The position numbers were made by a program, and so were the translations under genes. A DNA stretch of 64,000 bases from Martelella sp. NC20 (GTDB lineage: Bacteria; Pseudomonadota; Alphaproteobacteria; Rhizobiales; Rhizobiaceae): NCBI RefSeq assembly GCF_013459645.1, contig NZ_CP054861.1:788501-852500 (forward strand). The letters run 5' to 3'. The stretch's first letter is position 1. Every line of letters begins with the position of its first letter. Of this stretch, positions 26,494 to 36,180 are shown one piece after another. The notes beneath the pieces were generated by a model. The model did no database searches. It saw only the letters and a list, made by a program, of their open reading frames with translations, and was not told the DNA's origin.

Positions 26494-27633
26494 CTACATT
26501 CTGAACCGTCGAAGACGCTGCTGCATCGCACGGCCGTCTTCGGTGTCCGCGCGGTCCATAAGCTCGGTCATCGTGAAGAGACAGATGCCTTCGACATTGG
26601 CATTCTCCAGTGCGTCCAGCATGGCACTGAATTCCGAAGCGTCGAGCGTGGCCGACCTGTTTGCCCCGGCGTGCATGCCGTCGAGATAGAGCGGGCTTGC
26701 CTGAACCGTGCAGATTGCCGCGGAACTGCCGCTTCGCATACGGATATGCTCGGCAATCCGCGCGGGCCACAGCGCATCCTGCTTCATGATCTGATGGTAG
26801 GCCATCACCTCGAAGACCTCCACGACATCGCTGAGCATTTCGATATCCTGGCCGAAGACTTCGGCGCCGGCGCAACCGAAATCATCGCGAAAGAGCGGTA
26901 CGGTATTGATCGACACCGGCAGGTGACGTTGGCCATCCTCGAATACGGTTCTGATCGTCTTTATGGCATCGCAGGTGACCCTGCATTTGAATGTCGTCCA
27001 CGCCTCCCTGTGCCCGGCCAGAATAGCTTCTGCCGTGTGTTGCGGCGACTGTGGGTCGAGGGAAAGACCGGCGAAGCTGTTGAACTCCGAAATCGTCTGC
27101 GCGGAAAAGCAGTATTCCGGCTTGTCGGCGCGCCGGTCGCCGGGCAGCCACGTTTCCCAGAAACCGGGCCACCGGATGAAACCGAGATGGACACCGTCGG
27201 GATCGAGCGCAGCCACCGCCGCCTTCAGACGCGCCGCCTTTTCTTCGATATTCGGATGCCGATCCGGTGGAACGCCGACATACCAGTCTTCCCGATGATG
27301 ACGCCGACCGAACTGGTCGATCGGCAGGTCTTCGGGGTGCGCGTCTGCATAGGCAGGATCGAAGCAGATATTCTCGACCGCGATATATCCGATATCGCGC
27401 TCGCGCAGGCAATCCCTCAGGGCACGATCATCCAGAGCCTCATAACGCAGTCGGTCCGTCTTGGAGACGGCACTTTCGACTGCCGAATTCGCCATTGGCA
27501 GGAATCGGCTCTGGGCAATCACATAGGTCATATTGAGATCGGCCAGATGATCGGCCAGTTGCTCCGGCTCCCAGCCGTAACGGATGAACCAGTCGTTGTC
27601 GTATAGCTTTACACCGCTTCTCAAATTCATCAT
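26494..27633 (-). CDS. Protein of unknown function, probable TIM-barrel glycosidase-like
   Basis: A 379-residue soluble protein with no signal peptide that I cannot assign to a named family. The sequence alternates strand- and helix-like segments as in a beta/alpha barrel, with acidic residues at strand ends (TYVIAQS, YIAVENICFD, GVHLGFIRWPG, VFEVMAYHQ, ICTVQASP, EGICLFTMTEL). The pattern resembles putative glycoside hydrolase or sugar-binding barrels. The start is 27633 or 27630: the GAGGAG leader is better spaced for the second ATG. It lies between the ROK sugar importer (convergent) and the CapA-like gene (divergent) and may process the imported sugar. Confidence 0.6.
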   Translation of the reverse strand: MMNLRSGVKLYDNDWFIRYGWEPEQLADHLADLNMTYVIAQSRFLPMANSAVESAVSKTDRLRYEALDDRALRDCLRERDIGYIAVENICFDPAYADAHPEDLPIDQFGRRHHREDWYVGVPPDRHPNIEEKAARLKAAVAALDPDGVHLGFIRWPGFWETWLPGDRRADKPEYCFSAQTISEFNSFAGLSLDPQSPQHTAEAILAGHREAWTTFKCRVTCDAIKTIRTVFEDGQRHLPVSINTVPLFRDDFGCAGAEVFGQDIEMLSDVVEVFEVMAYHQIMKQDALWPARIAEHIRMRSGSSAAICTVQASPLYLDGMHAGANRSATLDASEFSAMLDALENANVEGICLFTMTELMDRADTEDGRAMQQRLRRFRM

Positions 27634-28003
27634 GGACTCCTCGGCTCGCAGATATGTCGCAAGTCGCCGGAACCGTAAAGAGCCAACCGGCAAACAGCCC
27701 TGCAACCTTTCAGGGCAAAAAGCGCCCTCAAGGCAAAGACATTCAAGCAGATACCTATTGCCCGCATCACGCCGGATCAACCGAACACGACTGAATTGTC
27801 ACCAAAGTATCTCAATTCGGCATATCTGAAAGCAATATAGCTCGTATTGCGATAGAAATTTGACTTTTGTAATCTCTGTCTACCAGCAGAGGCATACCTC
27901 GGCAGGCGAAAAAAACAGACACGGAAGACATAAGCTGCGCTCCGTATCGCCGGAACAGGCAGATCGGTTTGCAGCAAAGCAAAGCTCGGAGGAGACAGAT
28001 AGC
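27634..28003. promoter_or_regulatory. 370-bp divergent intergenic region
   Basis: This separates the TIM-barrel gene (minus) and the CapA-like gene (plus). It becomes AT-rich between about 27780 and 27880, where a promoter is likely. One short inverted repeat, GCAATA (27832-27837) and TATTGC (27845-27850) with seven bases between, could be an operator. Another, GCCCTG and CAGGGC at 27697-27716, could form a small hairpin. No gene was recognised in this gap. Confidence 0.4.
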
Positions 28004-29365
28004 ATGGAAACAAAAGGTGACTGGCGGGTATCTCTGGCTGGAGAATGCATGGTTAGCCGCCCCTTCTCGATGCATGATGAGCCCGAATTTCTAGAAGTCT
28101 GGGATCTCATAAAAGATGCGGATGTTTCCTACGGTCATCTCGAGATGAACTTTGCTGTGCCCGAAGAGCTGAAATGGCCGGCCCGGGGACAGGGTATCGG
28201 CAGTTTCATGATGTCCGACCCGGCAATTGCCAAAGATCTGAAATGGGCCGGCTTCGACATCATGTCCACGGCCCACAATCACAGTTTCGACTTCGGCGCC
28301 GAAGGTCTCGTCGCGACGAAAAAACACATGAAGGAAGCGGAAATCGTGACCGCCGGGACCGGCGTCGATCTCGAGCGCGCCTCCGAGCCGGGTTACGTCG
28401 AAAAAAAGAACGGTCGGGTTGCGCTGGTATCAACCTCCTCCGGCAACCAGCATTTCATGTGGGCCAACCACGCCAAGGGCTCGTTCATGGCGCGGCCAGG
28501 CGTGAACCCGCAGCGTCTGCAGTTCGAATTCAAGGTCGACCCTCAGACCATGCAAAACCTTAAGGATTTTGCCGAGAAGCTCAATATCGTCAAACCGCCG
28601 AAGCACGGCCCGAAAGATGCGTTCGGCTTTCTGATCCCCGGTGCGCAGCAATGGGGCGATCCTGAATGTTTCGTCGAGGGCGATGAATGCGAAATCGTTT
28701 CGAGCTGTAACAAACGCGATCTCGCCCGCAATCTGCGCTCGATCGAAGAAGCAAGTTCGATGGCCGATCTGGTCATCGTGGCGCACCATTTCTCGGTTTC
28801 GGATGGCCCGCGCGGCGACACGCCGCCGCGTTTCGTGCGTGAATTTGCGCATCATGCCATCGACGGCGGCGCCGACATCTATGTCGGCCACGGCTGGCAC
28901 AAGACCCTGGGAATCGAGATATACAAGGGGAAGCCGATCATTTACGGCATTGGCAACTTCTTCGCTCATTCCGAATTCATCCAGCATGTCCCCTATGACA
29001 GCTATGATGCGTGGGGACACGACGTGGACGCCCTGCCGACATTGCACCCCGCTCTTCACCCGCTGCATCCCGGCCTCGATACGCCGTCGTCGACATGGTG
29101 GAGTTCGTGTATCCTTCAGGCCGCGATGAAAGACGGCAAGCTCGCCAGCCTGCGCCTCCATCCCGTCGAGATGGGGCGTGAATCCAACAAGGAAGCGACA
29201 CTTCACCGGCGGACTGGCAAGGGAAAGCATGCCCTCACCGAGGGTCGGCCCATGCGCGCGAAAGGCGAGGACGCCGTCCGCATTCTTGAGCGCTACAGGC
29301 ACCTTTCGGAACCGTTCGGCACGAACATCGAAATAGAAGACGGCGTAGGAATTATCAGGGTCTGA
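28004..29365 (+). CDS. CapA-family (PGA_cap) metallophosphoesterase-like protein
   Basis: A 453-residue protein of the CapA/PgsA family, which has a calcineurin-like fold and is linked to poly-gamma-glutamate synthesis or peptide chemistry. Visible family motifs are LAGECMV, YGHLEMNF (usually VNLE), the central TAHNHSFDFG (His-Asn-His), VAHHFSV, and DIYVGHGWHKTLGIEIYKGKPIIYGIGNFF. No signal peptide or membrane anchor is present, unlike exported CapA, so this form is probably cytoplasmic. The start at 28004 has GGAGGAGACAGATAGC upstream. It heads a plus-strand run containing a peptide-type ABC importer, suggesting that it acts on an imported amide- or peptide-like compound. Confidence 0.75.
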   Translation: METKGDWRVSLAGECMVSRPFSMHDEPEFLEVWDLIKDADVSYGHLEMNFAVPEELKWPARGQGIGSFMMSDPAIAKDLKWAGFDIMSTAHNHSFDFGAEGLVATKKHMKEAEIVTAGTGVDLERASEPGYVEKKNGRVALVSTSSGNQHFMWANHAKGSFMARPGVNPQRLQFEFKVDPQTMQNLKDFAEKLNIVKPPKHGPKDAFGFLIPGAQQWGDPECFVEGDECEIVSSCNKRDLARNLRSIEEASSMADLVIVAHHFSVSDGPRGDTPPRFVREFAHHAIDGGADIYVGHGWHKTLGIEIYKGKPIIYGIGNFFAHSEFIQHVPYDSYDAWGHDVDALPTLHPALHPLHPGLDTPSSTWWSSCILQAAMKDGKLASLRLHPVEMGRESNKEATLHRRTGKGKHALTEGRPMRAKGEDAVRILERYRHLSEPFGTNIEIEDGVGIIRV

Positions 29366-29459
29366 TAACAAGGAGAATACCTGGGAGGAAAGGTCGAAAG
29401 ACCTTCAGGTCGATCAAATGCCGCCGTCGCGGGTTTCACTGACGGCAAGGGAGGATGGA

Positions 29460-30488
29460 ATGGGGCAGTTCACGCCCGCCACAACATCGGCAGTGAACGC
29501 CGTGCCGACAGCTGGCATGGCGGTTCACAACGCAGCGCTTCTGGAGGTTCGTGACCTTCGCATCGCCTTTCCAGCCAAGGAGGGGGGCGAGAGCCTCGTC
29601 GTGGCCGGTCTCTCCTATCGCATCGACGCCGGAGAGACCCTCGGCATCGTCGGGGAGTCCGGTTGCGGCAAGACGATGACATCGCTCTCGCTCATGGGCC
29701 TGGTGCCCGGCAATGGACGGATCGGCGGCGAGATCGTCTTCGAAGGCCGCAACCTGCTCGATCAGAACGAAAGGCAATGGCGCAACCTGCGCGGCGCCGA
29801 TATCGCCATGATCTTTCAGGAACCAATGACGGCGATGAATCCGGTCATGTCGGTCGGCAAACAGATTGCCGAAGTCCTGAAGGTTCACGAAGGGCTGGGC
29901 TCCCGCGCCGGCTTCGACCGCGCGGTGGAATTGCTGGAGGCTGTCGGCATTCCCTCGCCGCGGCAACGCGCCAGCGATTATCCTCACCAGCTTTCAGGCG
30001 GCATGCGCCAGCGGGCTATGATCGCCATGGCACTCGCCTGTCGTCCGAAACTGCTCGTCGCCGACGAACCGACCACCGCGCTCGATGTCACCATTCAGGC
30101 TCAAATCCTCGATCTGATGCTCGAGTTGCAGGAAGACACCGGCATGGCCATTCAGTTCATCACCCACAATCTCGCGGTGGTGTCCGAACTCGCCCACCGG
30201 ATCCTCGTCATGTATGCCGGGCGCGGGGTCGAATACGCCCCTTCCGAAAAGGTGTTTGCCAACCCACTGCACCCCTACACGCGCGGCCTGATCGAAACCC
30301 TGCCGGATCCGGACCGGAAGGTCGATCGCCTCAAGGTCATTTCGGGAAGCCTCAGGGTTCTGCCGCCCAAGGGTTGTCGCTTTGCGGCCCGCTGCCGGCT
30401 GGCAACGGACGAATGCCGGGTCGCCGAACCCCCGCTTGTCGAAGTCGAGCCGGATCATTTCGTCGCCTGCATAAAGGTATCGTCATGA
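29460..30488 (+). CDS. Dipeptide/oligopeptide ABC transporter ATPase (DppD-like)
   Basis: A 342-residue ABC ATPase of the peptide/nickel family. Walker A is GESGCGKT, the signature [15 protein letters not shown], Walker [13 protein letters not shown], and the C-terminal oligopeptide/dipeptide extension contains RCRLATDEC. An extra N-terminal stretch of about 30 residues precedes the ATPase core. GGGAGGATGGA is immediately upstream of the ATG at 29460. It overlaps the next ATPase gene by four bases (ATGA). Confidence 0.88.
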   Translation: MGQFTPATTSAVNAVPTAGMAVHNAALLEVRDLRIAFPAKEGGESLVVAGLSYRIDAGETLGIVGESGCGKTMTSLSLMGLVPGNGRIGGEIVFEGRNLLDQNERQWRNLRGADIAMIFQEPMTAMNPVMSVGKQIAEVLKVHEGLGSRAGFDRAVELLEAVGIPSPRQRASDYPHQLSGGMRQRAMIAMALACRPKLLVADEPTTALDVTIQAQILDLMLELQEDTGMAIQFITHNLAVVSELAHRILVMYAGRGVEYAPSEKVFANPLHPYTRGLIETLPDPDRKVDRLKVISGSLRVLPPKGCRFAARCRLATDECRVAEPPLVEVEPDHFVACIKVSS

Positions 30489-31429
30489 CGGATCTTCTCG
30501 AAATCGACAATGTCAGCATTCGTTTTCCAATCCGCGCGGGGATCTTCAAACCCGGCCTCTGGCTCCGCGCCGTCGATAACGTCACCCTGTCCCTGAAGCG
30601 CGGCGAGACGCTTGCGATCGTCGGCGAAAGCGGCTCGGGCAAGTCGACGCTTGGCTATTCGGTGGCGCGGTTGCGCGAGCCCACATCCGGCTCCATCCGT
30701 ATCACGCCGGCACGCACCCATCCGGGCGGACGCGATCCAGTGCAAATGATCTTCCAGGATCCGTTCTCGGCGCTTGATCCGCGTATGTCTGTCGAGGATA
30801 TTGTCGCCGAACCGCTGCGTCTTGCCGACATTCATCGCAAGATACGCCGCGAAAGCGTGGCGGACGTCCTCGAGCAGGTGGGCATGCCCGCCGACGCCGC
30901 CAATCGATATCCGCATCAGTTTTCCGGCGGTCAGCGCCAGCGAATAGCGATCGCCCGGGCATTGATCGGGGATCCCGAACTGATCGTTGCGGATGAGCCT
31001 CTTTCCGCACTCGATGTCTCGATACAATCGAAGATCCTCAACCTTCTCGAGGACATCCGGGGAAAGCACAACATCAGCTATTTGTTCATCAGTCACGATT
31101 TCGGGGTTGTCCGGCATCTGGCAGATCGCGTCGCGGTTCTTTATCTCGGCCGGATCATGGAACTGGCGAATGCCAACGATATTTTCGCGACGCCGAGCCA
31201 TCCGTATACACAGGCGCTGTTCGAAGCCGTCCCGAGGATCGGGCGCGGGCGGCGCAAGCGCGGTTCGGTGCTCAAGGGCGAGATACCGACGCCGCTGAAC
31301 CCGCCCTCGGGCTGCGTGTTTCATCCGCGCTGCCCGAAGGCGACCGCGATCTGCACCACGACGCGACCCGAGCTTTTGCCTGCGCCCGGAAGACCCGAGC
31401 AGCTTTCCGCTTGCCACCACAAAGATTGA
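30485..31429 (+). CDS. Dipeptide/oligopeptide ABC transporter ATPase (DppF-like)
   Basis: A 314-residue ABC ATPase. It has Walker A GESGSGKST, signature FSGGQRQRIAIARAL, Walker B LIVADEPLSALD and the C-terminal CVFHPRCPKATAIC cysteine segment typical of DppF/OppF. The loop between Walker A and the Q-loop is a little shorter than usual (TPARTHPGGRDPVQMIFQDP). The ATG at 30485 overlaps the dppD-like stop, so translation is coupled. Confidence 0.88.
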   Translation: MTDLLEIDNVSIRFPIRAGIFKPGLWLRAVDNVTLSLKRGETLAIVGESGSGKSTLGYSVARLREPTSGSIRITPARTHPGGRDPVQMIFQDPFSALDPRMSVEDIVAEPLRLADIHRKIRRESVADVLEQVGMPADAANRYPHQFSGGQRQRIAIARALIGDPELIVADEPLSALDVSIQSKILNLLEDIRGKHNISYLFISHDFGVVRHLADRVAVLYLGRIMELANANDIFATPSHPYTQALFEAVPRIGRGRRKRGSVLKGEIPTPLNPPSGCVFHPRCPKATAICTTTRPELLPAPGRPEQLSACHHKD

Positions 31430-31446
31430 CAAGAAGGACAGAATGA

Positions 31447-32397
31447 ATGTTGCGCTATTCCCTCTCACGTCTGTCGCAGGCCGTCATCGTCATCTTTGTG
31501 ATGTCATTTCTGCTGTTTCTGCTGATCGGGCTGATGCCCGGCGACCCGATCGAGAACATGTTCGAGGGCAACCCGTCCCTGACCCCGGAGCTGATCGACC
31601 AGGTGCGGCAGCTCTACGGAATTAACCAGCCCATATACGTGCGCTACTGGCATTGGCTCATCGCCGCCGTCCACGGCGATCTCGGTTATTCGAGCCTCTA
31701 TTTCCGTCCCGTTCTGGATGTCTTGCTGCCGGCAATGCTGCAGACCACAAAACTTCTGGGACTGACGCTGCTCGTCTCCGTTCCACTGGCGATGACCCTC
31801 GGCGCGATCGCGGCAAGAAAACCCAATCGGTTCGTCGACACCGTGGTCAGCATGTTTTCATTCGCGGCAATCTCACTGCCGAATTTCTGGGTCGCGCTGC
31901 TCCTGATCATCCTTTTTTCGGTCAAGCTCGGTTGGCTTCCCGCATCAGGCTCTCCGATGTCCAACGATGCATCGTTCTGGACCGAGATACGTCACCTGGT
32001 TCTGCCGGTCACCGTTCTCGTGATGTTTCATGTCGGCCCGCTGATCCGCTATGTCCGCGCTGCGATGATCGAAACGCTATCGTCCGATTTCGTCCGCACA
32101 GCCAGAGCCAAGGGGTTGAGCGAGCGCGTCGTGGTAGTCCGGCATGCCTTGCGCAACGCACTGATCCCGATGGTCACCGTGCTGGCTCTGAGTTTCGGGC
32201 ACCTGTTTTCCGGCGCACTGGTGATCGAGACCATCTTCGGCATGCTCGGCATGGGCAAGATGATCTACGACGCCATTGCCAATGTCGACTTCAATCTGGC
32301 TCTTGTCGGGCTGCTGCTCGCAACCATTGTCGTACTGATATCCAATCTTCTCGCCGACCTCGCCTATGCCGTACTCGACCCGAGGATCACGCTATGA
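31447..32397 (+). CDS. Dipeptide ABC transporter permease (DppB-like)
   Basis: A 316-residue inner-membrane permease with six helices. It starts MLRYSLSRLSQAVIVIFVMS and carries the DppB loop after helix 1 (LMPGDPIENM). The EAA-type cytoplasmic loop is FVRTARAKGLSERVVVVRHALRNALIP. It overlaps the next permease gene by four bases. Confidence 0.9.
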   Translation: MLRYSLSRLSQAVIVIFVMSFLLFLLIGLMPGDPIENMFEGNPSLTPELIDQVRQLYGINQPIYVRYWHWLIAAVHGDLGYSSLYFRPVLDVLLPAMLQTTKLLGLTLLVSVPLAMTLGAIAARKPNRFVDTVVSMFSFAAISLPNFWVALLLIILFSVKLGWLPASGSPMSNDASFWTEIRHLVLPVTVLVMFHVGPLIRYVRAAMIETLSSDFVRTARAKGLSERVVVVRHALRNALIPMVTVLALSFGHLFSGALVIETIFGMLGMGKMIYDAIANVDFNLALVGLLLATIVVLISNLLADLAYAVLDPRITL

Positions 32398-33344
32398 CCG
32401 ATGTGACCGACACACCAGTTTTCGCCCGCGCGCCGCTGCCGCCGCAGCAGACAATCTGGCGAATGCGCTATGACAAGTTCCGCAGCCATCATATCGCTAT
32501 GGTTTCGCTGATTTTTCTGATCGCTCTCGTCGTTGTCTGCCTGTCCGCCTGGCCTATCAGCGAATTGCGCGGCATCGACGTGAACGCAACGAACCTTCTC
32601 GCGCGGTTCCAGCCGCCATCGGCCAGACATTGGCTCGGAACCGATGATCTCGGACGCGATGTTTTCCTGCGGTTGCTCTACGGCGGCCAGGTTTCGATTG
32701 CGGCTGGTCTCCTTACAACGCTGCTGACGTCAATCATCGGCATCACGATCGGGGTGGCGGCAGGCGTTTTAGGCAGCCGGATCGACGGCATACTGATGCG
32801 CGCAACCGATTGCCTGATCGCGATCCCTCTGATCCCCCTGCTGATCGTTCTGGGGTCCATCGACCTTACCAAGATCGGTCTTTCCTCTTCGGCCGCGAAC
32901 TCGCCACTCTACATATTCCTGCGCATCGTGATCATTATCGCCATCGTCGACTGGACGACAACGGCCCGCATCGCCCGCGCCGGCACGATCCAGATGAGAG
33001 ACCGCGACTATGTCAAGGCGGCGACGGTGAGCGGCGCAAGGCGCTTCTACAACGTCATAGTGCACATCATTCCCAACATCTCGACACCGCTCATCGTTGC
33101 GGCAACGCTGACGGTCGGGCGCGTCATTCTTCTTGAATCCACGCTCAGCTTCCTCGGGTTCGGCATCGTTCCGCCGACGCCGACCTGGGGAAACATGCTG
33201 ACCAATGCACAGCAATTGATCATCTCGGCCCCGCATCTTGCCGTCTACCCGGGGCTGCTGATCTTCGCCACTGTCATGGCCGTCAATTTTGTCGGCGATG
33301 GCGTACGGTATGCCTTTGACCCACGGGCAGAAAACGAGGGTTGA
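32394..33344 (+). CDS. Dipeptide ABC transporter permease (DppC-like)
   Basis: A 316-residue six-helix permease. HWLGTDDLGRDVFLRLLYGG is the hallmark DppC periplasmic/loop motif, and RDYVKAATVSGARRFYNVIVHIIPN is the EAA loop. ESTLSFLGFGIVPPTPTWGNML matches the late family signature. The start at 32394 overlaps the dppB-like stop (ATGA). Confidence 0.9.
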   Translation: MTDVTDTPVFARAPLPPQQTIWRMRYDKFRSHHIAMVSLIFLIALVVVCLSAWPISELRGIDVNATNLLARFQPPSARHWLGTDDLGRDVFLRLLYGGQVSIAAGLLTTLLTSIIGITIGVAAGVLGSRIDGILMRATDCLIAIPLIPLLIVLGSIDLTKIGLSSSAANSPLYIFLRIVIIIAIVDWTTTARIARAGTIQMRDRDYVKAATVSGARRFYNVIVHIIPNISTPLIVAATLTVGRVILLESTLSFLGFGIVPPTPTWGNMLTNAQQLIISAPHLAVYPGLLIFATVMAVNFVGDGVRYAFDPRAENEG

Positions 33345-33385
33345 TCACGCTGACTTCATCTTGTGACCATTGGGAGGAAAATCAC

Positions 33386-35062
33386 ATGAGAACGAAGGTT
33401 TTAATGACGACAATAGCAGCGCTGGCCCTTGGGGTCGGCGGCATGATGTCGATGGCGACGGCCCAGCCGAACAAGAACGAGCTTGTTGTAGGGCAACTCC
33501 AGTTCCTGAAGAATTTTCATCCGCTGATTCAGGTCAACAACACCAAGCGGCTGCAGATCAACTACGGTCTTCTGCCGCTGACCGCGTTCGACCCTGATGC
33601 CACCAACCAGTGCATCCTTTGCGAAACGCTGCCGACGCTTCAGAACGGCCTTGCCGAAATCATCGACATGCCCGATGGCTTGAAGGGCATGAAGGTCAGG
33701 TTCACGCTGAAGGAAGGGCTTTCCTGGGGCGACGGCGAACCGGTCACGTCCAACGACGTGGCTTTCACGCTGAAGATGGCGAATGATCCCGATATCGGCT
33801 TTTCCGCCTTCAATCCGTGGACCCGCGCCAGCGATATCGAGATTGTCGACGACCGGACCTTCATCTTGACGCTGCCGGAGGTAACGCCCGGCTTCGCCTC
33901 GTGGGACCAGATTCTGCCGGAGCATATCGAAGGTCCGATCTACGATGCCACAGGCGACAATGAAAGCTACGTGAAGCAGACGCTTTACAATACCGACCCG
34001 ACCAATCCGGGCCTGTGGAACGGCCATTTCATGCTTTCCGAATACCAGATCGGAACGCGATTGACCTGGGTTCCCAATCCGCATTGGCCGGGCAAGGCGC
34101 CGGGCTTCGATCGCATTATCTTGACGTATCGCGACAATTCCTCGGCGCTGGTGCAGAACTTGCTGGCCGGCGAGATTGACGCCGTTCCGGTCAGCCCCGG
34201 AGGGATCAGCTTCAGTCAGATGCTTGACGTCCAGACGCAGCGTCCCGATCAGCTCAGCTATCACTTCACCGACGGCACCAATCTCGAACGGATAGCGGTC
34301 AATCTGGACAACGAGATACTCGCAGTCCCGGATATCCGCAAAGCGATTATGATGGGGATCGACCGGAAGGCGATAACCGATGCGCTTTTTAACGGAAAAT
34401 AGTCCGTGGCAAATGGCCTCCTTTCGCAGTCCAGCCCCTTCTTCAATCCGGATATGACAACCTATTCCTACGATCCGGATGCGGCAAAAGCCTTGCTTGC
34501 GGAAGACGGGTGGACACCTGGTTCCGATGGTATCTGCACAAATGACGACGGCGACCGGCTCGCCTTCGACCTGGCCACGACGGCAGGCAACCAGACGCGC
34601 GAGCAGATTGCCCTGGTCATCCAGAGCCAGCTCGAACAGATATGCATTGCGGTGACGCCCAAATTCGTGTCGCTCCAGACCTATAACGGGGAGTTGTCGC
34701 GCCGCCGGGAGTTCACCGGCATGATCATGTCCTCCATCCGGTTCTCGCCATCGACATCTCCGGCCATCGCGCTGGCGACCGACAAGATCCCCAATGCGGA
34801 GAACAATTTCGTCGGCAACAACTTTTCGGGATATTCAAATCCCGATATGGATGCGGCTCTTGAAGAGTTCCAGCAGGCGCTGGACCAGGACGGACAGAAG
34901 GCGGCGTGGCAGAAGATCCAGGCCAAATTCGCTGCAGACCTGCCGATGCTGCCGCTGTACTTCTATACCGAAGCCTATGTCACGGTTCCCGACCTGAAGG
35001 GGTTCCGTCTCGACACCTACGACCCTCTGATGATCTGGGCGAACGACTGGTACAGGGACTGA
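33386..35062 (+). pseudogene. Peptide-type ABC substrate-binding protein interrupted by an in-frame amber codon
   Basis: A family 5 (DppA/OppA-like) periplasmic binding protein. The frame is continuous from 33386 to 35062 (558 codons) except for TAG at 34400-34402, codon 339, in the context FNGK-stop-SVANGLLSQ. A Gln (CAG) would be restored by a single C-to-T reversal, and the downstream part aligns naturally as the second lobe, ending LKGFRLDTYDPLMIWANDWYRD. It has a signal peptide at residues 1-26 (ending MSMATAQ) and a GGGAGGAAAATCAC leader. The whole importer (D, F, B, C) is otherwise intact. It could be a recent nonsense mutation, a base-call error or amber read-through. The sequence alone cannot decide. 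Confidence 0.85.
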
Positions 35063-35092
35063 ACCCGCAGTTCAGTTCAACCATGCCAATCA

Positions 35093-35132
35093 GGCAAGGT
35101 GGAACGGGCGCGGATGCCCGTTGCACCTTGCC
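35093..35132 (+). terminator. Strong terminator-like hairpin after the binding-protein gene
   Basis: Arms of 17 bases (35093-35109 and 35116-35132) pair with one mismatch around a six-base loop, followed by ATTGCTTTC. It lies 31 bases after the binding-protein stop and before the hydroxyacid dehydrogenase gene. It probably reduces read-through from the ABC operon into the last two genes or stabilises the upstream mRNA. Confidence 0.65.
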
Positions 35133-35214
35133 ATTGCTTTCGCCGCATACTCGCGGACGTCAGGCGATTCCGCCCGACTGCGAAATGTTACAAGCTTATT
35201 CCGGTGGCATTCTC

Positions 35215-36180
35215 ATGCAAGTTGCACTCCTCGATGACTACCTCAACCTTGCCACAAGATGCGCAGACTTCTCGCCGTTGGACGGCCGGGCATCGATCAG
35301 CGTAATCGATCGCCCGTTCACCTCGGTCGCGGACGCTGCCGAAACCCTGGCCGACTTCGACATTCTCTGCACGCTGCGCGAGCGCACTGCATTTCCGCGC
35401 GCGCTCATTGAGGCGCTGCCAAAACTGAAATATCTGTGCGTCACGGGAAAACGCTACGACACCGTCGACGTCGCTGCATGCCGTAATCACGGTGTTGTCG
35501 TCTCCAACACGCCGGTTTCGGGCGCCGGGTCAGGCGCTGTCACCGAACTCACCTGGGGTTTGATCATTTCGCTGGCGCGCAATATCGCCGCCGAAGACCG
35601 CATGATGCGCGAGGGAGGATGGCAGCATTTTGCGGGGCATACCCTGCGCGGCAAACGGCTTGGCATCGTCGGCCTTGGTGGGCTTGGCAGCGATGTCGCG
35701 CGCATCGGTCTTGCCTTCGGCATGGATGTCGTCGCCTGGTCGCCCAATCTGACCGAGGAACGCGCACGTGCCGCTGGCGTCAGCTATCACGACAAGAAAT
35801 CGCTGTTCTCGACCGCCGACGTCATCAGTCTCCATCTCGCCCTGGCCGAGAGCACGAGAGGCATCGTCGGTGAAAATGATATTGCCGCCATGAAACCGAC
35901 GGCCTGTCTCGTCAACACCGCACGGGCCGGGCTGGTCAACGAGAAAGCGCTGATCTCGGCCCTTTCCGAAGGACGAATCGGCGGGGCGGCGCTGGATGTC
36001 TACTCGACAGAGCCACTGCCAGCGGAGCACGTGCTGCGCCGGTTGCCCAATGTGGTTCTGACGCCGCATCTCGGCTATTTCACCAAAGGGATGCTGGGAG
36101 CGTATTATACCTATGCCGTAGAGAACATCGTTTCCTTCCTTGATGGCGCGCCGCTGCGCGTGGTCAGCGGCAATGACTAG
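35215..36180 (+). CDS. D-isomer-specific 2-hydroxyacid dehydrogenase
   Basis: A 321-residue NAD-dependent dehydrogenase. The Rossmann motif is LGIVGLGGLGSDVARIG near residue 145, and the catalytic set is Arg in VNTARAGLVNE, Glu in VYSTEPLP and His in LTPHLGYFT. It would reduce or oxidise a 2-oxo/2-hydroxy acid. The leader has only a weak ribosome site (GGTGG), so the start at 35215 rests on the beginning of the conserved domain (MQVALLDDYLNLA). It is followed by an overlapping MFS gene. Together they may metabolise and export the acid derived from the imported compound. Confidence 0.85.
   Translation: MQVALLDDYLNLATRCADFSPLDGRASISVIDRPFTSVADAAETLADFDILCTLRERTAFPRALIEALPKLKYLCVTGKRYDTVDVAACRNHGVVVSNTPVSGAGSGAVTELTWGLIISLARNIAAEDRMMREGGWQHFAGHTLRGKRLGIVGLGGLGSDVARIGLAFGMDVVAWSPNLTEERARAAGVSYHDKKSLFSTADVISLHLALAESTRGIVGENDIAAMKPTACLVNTARAGLVNEKALISALSEGRIGGAALDVYSTEPLPAEHVLRRLPNVVLTPHLGYFTKGMLGAYYTYAVENIVSFLDGAPLRVVSGND

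Noticed and set aside
34400..34402. Possible programmed read-through or recoded amino acid at the amber codon
   Set aside because: No pyrrolysine genes or read-through signal is visible, and the context is explained by a single CAG-to-TAG change. It is kept as an interrupted gene.
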